From: Micromonospora echinaurantiaca
GTDB lineage: Bacteria; Actinomycetota; Actinomycetes; Mycobacteriales; Micromonosporaceae
Reading direction: 5' to 3'
Length of the DNA: 64,000 nucleotides
Assembly: GCF_900090235.1 (NCBI RefSeq)
Contig: NZ_LT607750.1
Coordinates: 6,529,501-6,593,500 of the forward strand
The position numbers and the translations under genes were made by a program. This document shows positions 8,588-19,507 of this stretch, in pieces. Each line of letters starts with the position of its first letter. Positions within the stretch are counted from its first letter, which is position 1. The notes below the pieces were generated by a model that worked only from the letters and a program-made list of their open reading frames with translations, had not been told where the DNA came from and searched no databases.

Positions 8588-9655
8588 GTGATCGAAGACG
8601 ACCTGCGTGCCGCCTTCGCCCGGCACGAGCCGCTGGCCCCACCCGCCGGTCCGGTGCGGGCCGCGATCGCCCGGCTCGTCGCCGTCCGGCGCCGCCGCCG
8701 GCGGCGGTTGCGGGCCGGCGGCGCCGCGCTCGCCCTGCTCGCGCTGCTGGGCGTCGGGATACCGCAGTTCACGCCCGACCGGGTCGCCGAGGACGCCACC
8801 CTGCTCACCGAGCCGGGCCGGCGCGCTCCCACCGGGGCGCTGAACGTGCTGCTGCTCGGCGTCGACTCGCGTGGAGACCAGGTACCCCCGCTGGCCGACT
8901 CGGTGCTGCTCGTGCACATTCCCGCCGACCGCGGCCGGCCGTTCCTGGTCTCCCTTCCCCGCGACCTGGAGGTGGCCATCCCGGGCCACGGGCGGGACAA
9001 ACTCAACGCGGCCGCCGCGTACGGCGCGCGGGTGGACGGGGGGCTCGACCTGGTGCGCGGCTACGAGCTGACCCGGCGGACGGTGACCGACCTGACCGGC
9101 GTACGCGTCGACGCCGGTGCGGTGATCACCTATCCGGTGCTGCGCCAGTTGACCGACCTGCTGAGCGGGGTGGAGGTCTGCGTGCCGCAGCGGATCCGGT
9201 CGAGCCACACCGACCGGGTCTTCCCGGCCGGCTGCCAGCACCTCGACGGCCGCGCCTCGGTCGACCTGCTCCGGCAGCGCCGGGACCTGCCCGACAGCGG
9301 CTTCGACCGGGACCGCAACGCCCAGCGCTTCGCGGCCGGCCTGATCCGGCGGGCCGGTGAGCAGGGCGTGCTGCACGATCCGGTGCGGCTCTCCCGCATC
9401 GTCGCCGAGATCGGACCGGACCTGAGCGTGGCCACCACCGGCGGATCGCTGCTCGACCTGCTGCAGGTGGTCCCCGAGCTGGCGTCGGTCGAACCGGTCG
9501 GGCTCAACCTCCCGGTCGCCGAATCGACGAAGGGCGGCCACTGGGTCCTGCGTCCGGACCCGAAGGCCGCCCCGGTCTTCCTCGCCGCGCTACGCGAGGA
9601 CCGGCTGGCGCAGTGGACCGCGCAGCACCCGGAGCGGGTCACCCGGCTCCGCTGA
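8588..9655 (+). CDS. LytR-CpsA-Psr (LCP) family protein, sigma-factor partner
   Basis: A 355-residue type II membrane protein. Residues 1-42 are a cytoplasmic segment (MIEDDLRAAFARHEP, then a run of eight Arg), followed by one membrane helix (about 43-59). The LCP catalytic domain begins at LNVLLLGVDSR and includes the SLPRDLEV motif, with Arg and Asp residues expected to bind a polyprenyl-pyrophosphate lipid. LCP enzymes attach teichoic acids, arabinogalactan or other glycopolymers to peptidoglycan. The cytoplasmic segment resembles those of proteins encoded after SigE-type sigma factors, so it may also hold the sigma factor; that part is inference. The start GTG lies 2 nt after the sigma gene. 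Confidence 0.82.
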   Translation: MIEDDLRAAFARHEPLAPPAGPVRAAIARLVAVRRRRRRRLRAGGAALALLALLGVGIPQFTPDRVAEDATLLTEPGRRAPTGALNVLLLGVDSRGDQVPPLADSVLLVHIPADRGRPFLVSLPRDLEVAIPGHGRDKLNAAAAYGARVDGGLDLVRGYELTRRTVTDLTGVRVDAGAVITYPVLRQLTDLLSGVEVCVPQRIRSSHTDRVFPAGCQHLDGRASVDLLRQRRDLPDSGFDRDRNAQRFAAGLIRRAGEQGVLHDPVRLSRIVAEIGPDLSVATTGGSLLDLLQVVPELASVEPVGLNLPVAESTKGGHWVLRPDPKAAPVFLAALREDRLAQWTAQHPERVTRLR

Positions 9656-9660
9656 GCGGG

Positions 9661-9873
9661 TCAGCGGTAGTCGTCCTCGTCGCCGGCGACCACCCGGGCC
9701 TGCTCCATCGCGTCCCAGTCGTCGACCTCCAGGCCCCGGTGCGGCTCGGTGTCGCCGTCGGCGGGGTCGATCGACGCGGCCTGCTCGACCGCGTCGGCCG
9801 GCTCCGCCTCCGGGTCGCGCTCCTCCGGGGTGAGGTGGTCGCTGGGGGCGAAGTCCTCCTCGGGCTGAGCCAT
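9661..9873 (-). CDS. Small acidic conserved actinobacterial protein
   Basis: A 70-residue, strongly acidic soluble protein. I chose ATG 9873 (MAQPEEDFAPSD) because the sequence GAGGGACTG precedes it and the LTPEERDPEAEP pattern begins soon after. The C-terminal HRGLEVDDWDAMEQARVV resembles small conserved proteins seen in many actinobacteria, with no assigned function. There is no signal peptide, membrane helix or known motif. Its end is 5 nt from the convergent LCP gene. Confidence 0.65.
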   Translation of the reverse strand: MAQPEEDFAPSDHLTPEERDPEAEPADAVEQAASIDPADGDTEPHRGLEVDDWDAMEQARVVAGDEDDYR

Positions 9874-10028
9874 CAGTCCCTCCCTGGATCTCGGCGGACG
9901 GTCACCACACACCGTACGGGCTGCGCCGGTCGTCCGCTCGGAACGCGGGTGGAAGGCCGGCCCGGGGGGACCCGCCCAGTCGACGGAATCGCCCCACCGG
10001 CCGGTGGGCCCGGTGCCAGGATGGAACG

Positions 10029-10412
10029 GTGGGCTTCCTGATCCGGCTGGCGATCACCGCCGTCGCGCTGTGGATCACCACGCTGATCGTGCCCGGGGTG
10101 GAGGTGAGCGGCCGGTCCGGCGCCGACGACGCGCTCACGCTGGTGGTCGTGGCCCTGATCTTCGGCGTGGTCAACGCGGTGTTGAAGCCGTTGATCAAGG
10201 TGGTCGGTTGTGTCTTCTACCTGCTCACCCTCGGCCTGTTCGCGCTGGTGGTGAACGCGCTGCTGTTCCTGCTCACCGACGCCATCGCCGGGGCGCTCGA
10301 CCTGCCGTTCCAGGTGGACGGTTTCTGGGCGGCGTTCTGGGGCGCCATCGTGATGGCCGTGGTGACCTGGCTGATCAGCGTGGTCCTGCCGGACCGGTTG
10401 GAGGCCCGGTGA
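10029..10412 (+). CDS. Phage-holin-family (holin 4-type) small membrane protein
   Basis: A 127-residue protein made of four hydrophobic helices (about residues 4-22, 35-52, 60-80 and 95-118) with short charged loops. It starts at GTG 10029. The pattern ALIFGVVNAVLKPLIK and LLTLGLFALVVNALLFLL is typical of the chromosomal holin superfamily IV proteins common in actinobacteria. Despite the name there is no phage context here, and the cellular role is unknown. It precedes fba by 167 nt on the same strand and is probably transcribed separately. Confidence 0.75.
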   Translation: MGFLIRLAITAVALWITTLIVPGVEVSGRSGADDALTLVVVALIFGVVNAVLKPLIKVVGCVFYLLTLGLFALVVNALLFLLTDAIAGALDLPFQVDGFWAAFWGAIVMAVVTWLISVVLPDRLEAR

Positions 10413-10579
10413 CGGCACCCGTCCGGCCGCCCGCCGCCGAAGTGCGGACGCGCCCCGGGTCGGTTGTGCCGGTACGGCGCTCCTACGGGATACTGCCGGC
10501 GGAGGACAGCGCGGTCCGGCGCACCCAATGGACAACAGCGGCCAGCATGGCCGACAGCGGTTAGTAAGGAGCGTTCGAC

Positions 10580-11602
10580 ATGCCCATCGCTTCCCCCGAG
10601 GCTTACGCGGAGATGCTGGACCGCGCCAAGGCCGGCCGGTACGCGTACCCCGCGATCAACGTGACGTCCTCGCAGACGCTGAACGCCGCGTTGAAGGGCT
10701 TCGCCGACGCGGAGAGTGACGGCATCATCCAGGTCTCCACCGGTGGCGCGGAGTACCTCTCCGGACCGTCGGTGAAGGACATGGTCACCGGCGCCGCCGC
10801 GTTCGCCGCGTACGCGCACGAGGTCGCCAAGAACTACCCGGTGAACATCGCCCTGCACACCGACCACTGCCCCAAGGAGAAGCTGGACAAGTTCGTCCGG
10901 CCGCTGATGAAGATCTCCCAGGAGCGGGTGCAGCGGGGCGAGGAGCCGCTGTTCCAGTCGCACATGTGGGACGGCTCGGCCGTGCCGGTGGCGGAGAACC
11001 TGGAGATCGCCGAGCAGCTGCTCACCGAGGCCGCCAAGGGCAAGATCGTCCTGGAGATCGAGGTCGGCGTGGTCGGCGGCGAGGAGGACGGCGTCGAGAA
11101 CGCCATCAACGAGAAGCTGTACACCACCGTCGAGGACGGCTTGGCCATGGTCGACGCGCTCGGCCTCGGCGAGAAGGGCCGCTACATGGCGGCGCTGACC
11201 TTCGGCAACGTGCACGGCGTCTACAAGCCGGGCAACGTCAAGCTCCGCCCGCAGGTGCTGCACGACATCCAGGTGGCGGTCGGCGCCAAGTACGGCAAGG
11301 AGAAGCCGCTCAGCCTGGTCTTCCACGGCGGTTCCGGCTCGCTGCTCTCGGAGATCCGCGAGGCGCTGGACTACGGCGTGGTGAAGATGAACATCGACAC
11401 CGACACCCAGTACTGCTTCACCCGGCCGGTCGCGGACCACATGTTCCGCAACTACGACGGCGTGCTCAAGGTCGACGGCGAGGTCGGCAACAAGAAGATG
11501 TACGACCCTCGGGTCTGGGGCAAGGCCGCCGAGGCCGGCATGGCGGCCCGGGTCGTGGAGGCCTGCGAGGCCCTGCGCTCGACCGGCACCAAGATGAAGT
11601 GA
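10580..11602 (+). CDS. fba: Class II fructose-bisphosphate aldolase
   Basis: A 340-residue zinc-dependent aldolase that splits fructose 1,6-bisphosphate into glyceraldehyde 3-phosphate and dihydroxyacetone phosphate in glycolysis, and does the reverse in gluconeogenesis. Class II motifs are visible: the HTDHC metal/catalytic segment, EIEVGVVGGEEDG, the GNVHGVYKPG loop and the HGGSGS phosphate-binding loop, then the NIDTDTQ substrate region. The start ATG 10580 follows AAGGAG at a good distance. A strong hairpin terminator follows the stop. It appears monocistronic. Confidence 0.96.
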   Translation: MPIASPEAYAEMLDRAKAGRYAYPAINVTSSQTLNAALKGFADAESDGIIQVSTGGAEYLSGPSVKDMVTGAAAFAAYAHEVAKNYPVNIALHTDHCPKEKLDKFVRPLMKISQERVQRGEEPLFQSHMWDGSAVPVAENLEIAEQLLTEAAKGKIVLEIEVGVVGGEEDGVENAINEKLYTTVEDGLAMVDALGLGEKGRYMAALTFGNVHGVYKPGNVKLRPQVLHDIQVAVGAKYGKEKPLSLVFHGGSGSLLSEIREALDYGVVKMNIDTDTQYCFTRPVADHMFRNYDGVLKVDGEVGNKKMYDPRVWGKAAEAGMAARVVEACEALRSTGTKMK

Positions 11603-11616
11603 CGGGCTGAGACCCT

Positions 11617-11652
11617 CGACGGCCGGCTCCCCGCCCGGGGAGCCGGCCGTCG
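11617..11652. terminator. Bidirectional hairpin terminator after fba
   Basis: A perfect 16-bp stem (CGACGGCCGGCTCCCC and its complement) with a 4-nt loop lies between the convergent fba and LOG-family genes, 15 nt from each stop codon. Confidence 0.85.
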
Positions 11653-11667
11653 GCGTTCCCGCCCCGG

Positions 11668-12873
11668 TCAGGCGCTCGCCGTTAGCAGCCGGACGGCCTC
11701 GTGCACGTCGTCGGTGAGGTGCACGGTCGCCGACAGGTCGCCGAACGGGGAGGCCGCCAGCAGTGGCCGCAGCAGCGACTCCACCGGCAACTCCCGGGTC
11801 CAGTAGGCACGGTCCAGGAAGACGTACGCGCCGCTCGCCCCGTCGGTGCCGTAGTAGGTCTTCGTGGCCGCCTGGAACACCTCCTGGAGGGTGCCGGCCC
11901 GGCCGGGGGCGAAGACGATCCCGCCCCGGGCCAGCCGCAGGATGGTGTCCTCCCGGATCGCGTTCGAGAAGTACTTGGCGATCCGGCCGGCGAACAGGTT
12001 CGCCGGTTCGTGCCCGTACAGCCAGGTGGGGATGGCCAGCCCACCGGTGCGCGCCCAGTCCAGGTCCAGGCCGCGCTGACGGGGCACGGCCGTCGGCGCG
12101 TACCGCTCGCGGACCTGGAGCGCGACCGCCGTGTAGCGGTCGTGGTCGGTGAAGTCGGGGGCCGTGGCGAGCAGGTCGATCGCCGCGGTCAGTTCCTCGG
12201 CGGGGCGGGGGGCGAGGTAGGCGCCGAGGTTCGCCGCCTCCATCACCCCGGGCCCGCCGCCGGTGACCACCAGTCGGTCGGCCCGGGCCAGCTCCCAGCC
12301 CAGCACGGCGGCCATCCGGTACGGGACGCTGCCACGCGGCACCGCGTGGCCGCCCATCACGCCGACCACCGACTGCGGCCCGTGCACGGCCAGCCAGGCG
12401 CGGGTGGCGTCGGCCAGTGCGTTGTCCACGCCGTGGTCGTGCAGCCGCTGCCCGAGCGCCTCCTTCACCTCCGGCAGCGCCCCGCCGTGCGCGCGGAAGT
12501 GCTCGTAGACCCGGGTGTCGTACATCCCGGCGAACCCGGCCTCGGCGAAGCCGGCGGCGAGGTCCTCCGGGGTGTAGAGGTGCGACGGCTGGGTCGGGTA
12601 CGGCAGCCCGGAGAACGGTGGCACCACGTTCGCGCCGCGCCGGACCAGGTCGGCGCCGACCTCCCGGTTGGCGAACCGGCAGCCGACGAAGAGGGTGCCG
12701 GTGACCGGGACGGCGGTGAGGTCGGGCACCGGGTCCAGGTCGAGCCGGAGCCCCTGCACGGTCAGGCCGGCGAGGCTGCCGGTGGCGAGCCGTTCGTCGA
12801 AGGCGGCCCGGGTCTCGATCTCGTCGGTGCAGATGTGCGGCTCGATGACGTCCGCGGGTGGTGGAGTCGGCAC
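11668..12873 (-). CDS. LOG-family / Rossmann nucleotide-binding protein
   Basis: About 401 residues, starting at the GTG at 12873; the start is uncertain because the frame stays open further upstream and no clear ribosome-binding site is visible. The middle holds VVGVMGGHAVPRG and VVTGGGPGVMEAANLGAYLA. The C-terminal part has GGIVFAPGRAGTLQEVFQAAT, which corresponds to the PGGxGTxxE signature of lysine-decarboxylase-like (LOG) proteins. In smaller family members this site cleaves nucleoside monophosphates to free cytokinin-type bases. This long actinobacterial form has an extra N-terminal domain of about 150 residues and no established substrate. Confidence 0.75.
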   Translation of the reverse strand: MPTPPPADVIEPHICTDEIETRAAFDERLATGSLAGLTVQGLRLDLDPVPDLTAVPVTGTLFVGCRFANREVGADLVRRGANVVPPFSGLPYPTQPSHLYTPEDLAAGFAEAGFAGMYDTRVYEHFRAHGGALPEVKEALGQRLHDHGVDNALADATRAWLAVHGPQSVVGVMGGHAVPRGSVPYRMAAVLGWELARADRLVVTGGGPGVMEAANLGAYLAPRPAEELTAAIDLLATAPDFTDHDRYTAVALQVRERYAPTAVPRQRGLDLDWARTGGLAIPTWLYGHEPANLFAGRIAKYFSNAIREDTILRLARGGIVFAPGRAGTLQEVFQAATKTYYGTDGASGAYVFLDRAYWTRELPVESLLRPLLAASPFGDLSATVHLTDDVHEAVRLLTASA

Positions 12874-12924
12874 CGGATCATCGTGCCCAACGCCGTCCAG
12901 CCGGCAAACCTGGGCCGGGACCGA

Positions 12925-12958
12925 CAGGAGCCCGGCGGCTGCGGCCACCGGGCTCCTG
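12925..12958. other. Strong hairpin upstream of the LOG-family gene
   Basis: CAGGAGCCCGGCGG pairs with 12945-12958 at 13 of 14 positions around a 6-nt loop. It lies 52-85 nt upstream of the GTG start at 12873. It resembles a terminator but sits in the 5' region. It could be an attenuator or mRNA-stability element, or the gene may start elsewhere. Confidence 0.45.
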
Positions 12959-13115
12959 CGTAACCGGGTCCTGGGGAGGCTCCGGACCAATAGTTGTAGT
13001 GGAAAATTCTTGACGGCGGCATAGGCCGCAGGCGTGACCAACTCCTCAGCCGTTCAGCCATCCCGGTTGCCCGACCCCCTCGCGTGTCGGTCCGCGAAGC
13101 GGGTTGAATGGGACG

Positions 13116-13544
13116 ATGCAGAACCTGTTGCCGGAGCCACCGGCCACCCTCCTCCCCGCGCACGACGAGGCCGACGCCGCCCTGTCCGCCGCCGAGCAGG
13201 CCGGCAGCGACCAGGCCTACGCCGAGGTGGCGGCGCGATTCCCGAGCTACAGCGCGGGCTGGGGCGCACTGGCGGCCCGCGCCTTCGCCGAGGGCCAGGT
13301 GATTCCGGCGTACGCGTACGCGCGCACCGGCTACCACCGGGGCCTGGACCAGCTGCGCCGCAGCGGCTGGAAGGGGCACGGCCCGGTGCCGTGGTCGCAC
13401 GAGCCGAACCGCGGCTTCCTACGCTGCCTCTACGTGCTGTCCCGGGCGGCCGACGCGATCGGCGAGGCGGACGAGGCGGCCCGCTGCGCCCAGTTCCTGC
13501 GGGACTGCGACCCGGCCGCCGCGGACGCGCTGGCCAGCAACTGA
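13116..13544 (+). CDS. DUF3151 domain protein
   Basis: A 142-residue soluble protein beginning MQNLLPEPPATLLP, the normal start of DUF3151 proteins; an in-frame ATG 12 nt earlier is less likely. Conserved blocks are the PSYSAGWGALAARAF, AYAYARTGYHRGLDQLRRSGW and PNRGFLRCLYVLSRAA segments, which suggest a helical TPR-like fold. The family is conserved across actinobacteria and has no proven function. It is convergent with the large ATPase gene, with an inverted-repeat terminator between them. Confidence 0.88.
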   Translation: MQNLLPEPPATLLPAHDEADAALSAAEQAGSDQAYAEVAARFPSYSAGWGALAARAFAEGQVIPAYAYARTGYHRGLDQLRRSGWKGHGPVPWSHEPNRGFLRCLYVLSRAADAIGEADEAARCAQFLRDCDPAAADALASN

Positions 13545-13560
13545 CCCGCGCGCTCGACCC

Positions 13561-13632
13561 CGCGATCTTGCAGTTCCGCTCCCCGCTTCACGGCATTCGC
13601 CCGTTCCGCCCGGGCGGAACTGCAAGATCGCG
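13561..13632. terminator. Bidirectional inverted repeat, 19-bp perfect stem
   Basis: Arms 13561-13579 (CGCGATCTTGCAGTTCCGC) and 13614-13632 are perfectly complementary and separated by 34 nt. The repeat sits between two convergent genes. The long spacer and the GATCTTGCAGTT core suggest it may also be one copy of a dispersed genomic repeat. Confidence 0.7.
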
Positions 13633-13645
13633 GCCGCCGAGGGCT

Positions 13646-16600
13646 CTACAGGCCCTCGGCGACCGCTGCGGCGATCTTGAGCCAGGCGTCCCGGGTGGCC
13701 GCGGAGAGCGCGCCGTACCGGATCGGCTCGCCGGTGTCGATGAGCCGCTCGTACGGCGCGAGCAGCACCGCCCGGGTGCGGGCGGCGAAGTGATCCTGGA
13801 TCGCGGGTAGATCGATCTCCTTGCGGGACGGGGGCATGGAGACCACGCTGACCGCCTGTCGGACCAGCCGCTGCCGTCCGCTCTGCTCCAGGTGGTCGAG
13901 CATCCGGGCGGCCGTCTCGGCCGAGTCGTTGCGGGCCGACATGGTGACCACCAGTTGGTCGGTGGCGTCCATCGCTGCCTGCCAGTTCTGCGCCCGGACG
14001 TTGTTCCCGGTGTCCACGAAGATCAGCTTGTAGAAGCGGCTGACCACCTCGCGGATCTCGGCGAACGCGGCGGCGGTGAGCATCTCGCCGCCGGTGGCCG
14101 ACTCGTCCGAGGCGAGGACGTCGAACATCCCCTCGCCCTGCGACCGGACGTACTGCGACAGGTCGCCGATCCGCCCGTGCGCTCCCTGGAACTGACCCAG
14201 GTCACGCAGCAGGTCACGGACCGTACGGGCGTGGAAGTCCTGCTGGGCGCGCATGCCCAGGGTGCCCTGGGTCTCGTTGTTGTCCCAGGCCAGCACGTAG
14301 CCGCCGCGCTTCTGGCCGAACGTCATGGCCAGCAGCAGGATGGCCACCGTCTTGCCGGCCCCGCCCTTCGGGTTCACCACGGTCACCTGGCGCAGCCCGC
14401 CGAAGTTGCGCCGGACCATCTCGATGTCCCGCTTCATTTCCAGCTCGTGCCGGCCGGGCGGCAGGCGCAACCCGACCTTGTTGAACACCGCCCGTACGCC
14501 CATGGTGGCCACCGGCTCGGCCGGGCGTACCTGCCGGCGCCGGGCGAAGTCCTCGGCGGTCGGCGGCGCGGTCGTCTCCGGGCTCCAGTCCGGGTCCGGT
14601 TGCGCCGGCGGCACCCCGGTCACCCCGTCCGCCGGCCGGTACGGCTGCCGTGGGGCGGGGCCGGCCTGCGGCGGGCCCTGCTGCCAGCCCGGCGGATACC
14701 AGCCCGGCTGCGGCGGGAACGGCCCCGGCGGTGGCGCTTCCTGTCGCGGGCCGGCCGGTTCCTCCGCCGCTGGGCTGAGCGGCGCGTCCTGCCCTGGGCC
14801 CGGTGACGCGTCGTACTGCGGCGTGGGTGCCGGGACGGCTGGTTGCGGCATCACCGGCGGCTGCGCCGCGCCCGAGGCCCCGCCCGGCGAGGACGCGGCC
14901 CCACCGGGCTGCAGCGGCACGCGCCCGCCGGGCGGGGTCGCTCCGCCCTGCCGATCGACTGTTCCACCCGCCCCGGTCGGGGCGCCGGCCTGCTGCGGGA
15001 CGGTGTGGTGCGGCGTGGCGGCGACGGCACCGTGCACGAGGGCGGGTGCCGTGGAGGCCGGCGCTGCGGGGGCGGGCGGCGTGCCCTGGACGGAGCCGGG
15101 GAATTCGGGGGCCGGGCCGGGCGAAGCGCTCGCCGGTCCGGGCGAGGCGCTGCTCAACCCGAGCGGAGCATTGGCCGGCCCGGTCGAGCCGTTGGACGAC
15201 TCGGCGGCGGACCGCTGCGGCGGCTGGGCCCAGGGCGAGGTGGCACCCCGGCCAGCGCCCGGAGCCGGACCGGCGCTCGGGGGCGGGCCCGGGGTGGAGG
15301 TTGGGTCGCTGGCGGGGGCCGTTCCGCTGGTCGGGGTCGGGTCGCTGGTCAGGGGTAAGCCATCGGCCGGGGTCGGGTCGCTGGTGGGGGTCGCGCTGCC
15401 GGCTGAGGTCGGGCTGCTGGTCGGGGTCGTGCTGCCGGCTGGGGTCGGGGGTGGGCCGCTGCTGGGGGCGGCGCTGCCGGTCGGTGATGGGCCGCTGGTG
15501 GAGGCCGTGCTGCCGGCTGGGGTCGGGCCGCTGGTGGGGGCGGCGCTGCCGGTTGGAGGTGGGCTGCTGGTGGGGGCCGTGCTGCCGGTCGAGGGTGGGC
15601 CGCTGGTGGGGGCCGGGCTGCCGGCTGGGGTCGGGCCGCTGGTGGGGGCCGGGCTGCCGGTCTTGGGTGGGTTGTTGGTCGGCCGAGGGCTGGCCGGTTG
15701 CCGGTCGTCGGAGGGATTGCCCGGCGTGGTCGGGTCGGGTGTCGCGGGGGGCGGCCCTTCTCCACGGGCGGGTTGGGATGCGGCGGGCTGCACCGGCTGG
15801 GGTTGGGCCGCGCCCGCCGAGGAAGCCGCCGCCAGGTTGGCTGGCGGCCGGGACGGTGCCGGTCCGGCCATCGTGTCCTGGTCGAGGGTGAAGGGCAGGT
15901 GGAGATCGACCCGGGTCGGCTGCCCGGTCCTGGGTGCCGGCACGCCGATCGCCGCCGGTCGAGCCGTTGCTGCCTCGTCCGTCGCGGGGTCCGTCAGGGC
16001 GACGTCCGGCCCGCCTGCGATGCCGGGCGAGGCGCCGAGGGCAGCGTTGGCCCCCGCGTTGTCCCGTCCGGGCAGCATCGTCCGGCCGGCCGAAGCGGGC
16101 ACATCGGGTGCCGGGGCCGGTGCGGCGGCTGGCGTGGGCGATCCGGTCGCCGGAGTCGGCGGGCCGGGCGGTTCGACCGGTGGCGCTGGCGGAGTGGGCG
16201 ATCCGGGCGACGGGGCACCGGACGGTTGGGCTGGCGGGATTCGTGTGCCGGTTGCCGATGCCTGCGGGCCGGACGTCTGGGCCGGTGGCGCTGCCGGGGT
16301 CGGCGATGCGGGGGGCGGGGCACCGGGCGCCGCAGCTGGTGCGATCGGCGCCTCGGCTGGCGGGGTCGGGGCGCCGGGCGGCTGGGGTGGTGGGGCTGGC
16401 AGGGCCTCGTCCGCCGCCGGGGCGTCAGGCGCCTGCGGTGGGGCGGGCGGAGCCGGCGGCACAGGTGCCGGGGACATGGGCTGCGGGGCGGCGCTGGTCG
16501 GGGGCGAGGGAACTGCCGGAGGCGGGGTGTCCACCGGCGGGGGTGCCCAGCCCTGGCCGGCCGTCCAGGCGGCGGGTTGATCGGCGCTCGTCCATCCGCC

Positions 16601-16810
16601 GGGCGGCGACATCCCGCCGGTCAGCGACGGGTAGTCGGCGGGCGAGGGCGGGGCGGCGCTCGACGAGGCCGGTGACCGGGCGGCCCAGGGCGGGGTGCCG
16701 GCACCCGTGGTGCCGTCGAGCTGTTCGGGCGGCCAGAGTGGTTCGATGTCCCGCTCCGGTACCGGCTGCTGGCCGGGCTTGTGGACCCGGTCGGCGTTGT
16801 CGTCCACCAC
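13646..16810 (-). CDS. EspI-like protein: long Pro/Ala-rich N-terminus plus MinD/ParA-type ATPase
   Basis: A 1054-residue protein. Residues 1 to about 765 are low-complexity Pro/Ala/Gly/Ser/Thr, including tandem PTSGP-PAGS-type repeats near 370-490. The C-terminal about 285 residues are a SIMIBI-class ATPase: MGVRAVFNKVG, a deviant Walker A NPKGGAGKT near 815, then IFVDTGNN, VVTMSARNDSAETA and a conserved end. This layout matches EspI-type proteins (M. tuberculosis Rv3876) associated with type VII secretion, but no ESX genes occur in the window. The start ATG 16810 is followed by MVDDNADRVH and preceded by GGGAGGAA. The next gene upstream on the same strand is DAG-kinase-like. Confidence 0.72.
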   Translation of the reverse strand: MVDDNADRVHKPGQQPVPERDIEPLWPPEQLDGTTGAGTPPWAARSPASSSAAPPSPADYPSLTGGMSPPGGWTSADQPAAWTAGQGWAPPPVDTPPPAVPSPPTSAAPQPMSPAPVPPAPPAPPQAPDAPAADEALPAPPPQPPGAPTPPAEAPIAPAAAPGAPPPASPTPAAPPAQTSGPQASATGTRIPPAQPSGAPSPGSPTPPAPPVEPPGPPTPATGSPTPAAAPAPAPDVPASAGRTMLPGRDNAGANAALGASPGIAGGPDVALTDPATDEAATARPAAIGVPAPRTGQPTRVDLHLPFTLDQDTMAGPAPSRPPANLAAASSAGAAQPQPVQPAASQPARGEGPPPATPDPTTPGNPSDDRQPASPRPTNNPPKTGSPAPTSGPTPAGSPAPTSGPPSTGSTAPTSSPPPTGSAAPTSGPTPAGSTASTSGPSPTGSAAPSSGPPPTPAGSTTPTSSPTSAGSATPTSDPTPADGLPLTSDPTPTSGTAPASDPTSTPGPPPSAGPAPGAGRGATSPWAQPPQRSAAESSNGSTGPANAPLGLSSASPGPASASPGPAPEFPGSVQGTPPAPAAPASTAPALVHGAVAATPHHTVPQQAGAPTGAGGTVDRQGGATPPGGRVPLQPGGAASSPGGASGAAQPPVMPQPAVPAPTPQYDASPGPGQDAPLSPAAEEPAGPRQEAPPPGPFPPQPGWYPPGWQQGPPQAGPAPRQPYRPADGVTGVPPAQPDPDWSPETTAPPTAEDFARRRQVRPAEPVATMGVRAVFNKVGLRLPPGRHELEMKRDIEMVRRNFGGLRQVTVVNPKGGAGKTVAILLLAMTFGQKRGGYVLAWDNNETQGTLGMRAQQDFHARTVRDLLRDLGQFQGAHGRIGDLSQYVRSQGEGMFDVLASDESATGGEMLTAAAFAEIREVVSRFYKLIFVDTGNNVRAQNWQAAMDATDQLVVTMSARNDSAETAARMLDHLEQSGRQRLVRQAVSVVSMPPSRKEIDLPAIQDHFAARTRAVLLAPYERLIDTGEPIRYGALSAATRDAWLKIAAAVAEGL
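15349..15700 (-). repeat. In-frame tandem repeats in the Pro-rich region
   Basis: On the coding strand, units reading roughly PAPTSGPTPAGS recur about ten times with small variations. At DNA level the units are 30-36 nt. Such repeats expand and contract easily, so the length of this region may differ between strains. Confidence 0.7.
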
Positions 16811-16885
16811 GGTTCCTCCCCATTCCTCCTGCCGAGGATAGGCCCACCGGCCGTACCCGACCGGCCGGCGCGGAGGCGCCCGGGG

Positions 16886-19326
<2,441 letters not shown>

Positions 19327-19355
19327 CCCCACCCCGGGCCCCCGGGGGATCGCCC

Positions 19356-19420
19356 CCGTTGATCATGAAGTTATTGCGCTCTCGACCGGCGTGTCGCACC
19401 AACAACTTCATGATCAACGG
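19356..19420 (+). repeat. Inverted repeat family copy A
   Basis: Arms 19356-19376 (containing GTTGATCATGAAGTTATTG) and 19400-19420 match at 20 of 21 positions. The loop contains CGGCGTGTCGCAC. The same arms and loop occur at 20433-20493 and, inverted, at 37881-37941. It lies 30 nt downstream of purA. Confidence 0.85.
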
Positions 19421-19507
19421 AGCGGGTTGGCGGGGTTGTCCACAGGAGGGGGCGGGTTATCCACAGGGGGTTTAGTCGATCTTTGTTGGCCGGGACAGTC
19501 GGTCGGC

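Noticed and set aside
8004..9541. Minus-strand frames over the sigma and LCP genes
   Set aside because: Antisense to two coupled genes with clear domains.
10029..10412. Prophage marker (holin-family name)
   Set aside because: The family is common as a chromosomal membrane protein in actinobacteria and no phage genes surround it.
14325..16580. 751-codon Gly-rich frame on the plus strand
   Set aside because: It mirrors the Pro-rich region of the EspI-like gene; the Pro codons read as Gly on the other strand. There is no start context.
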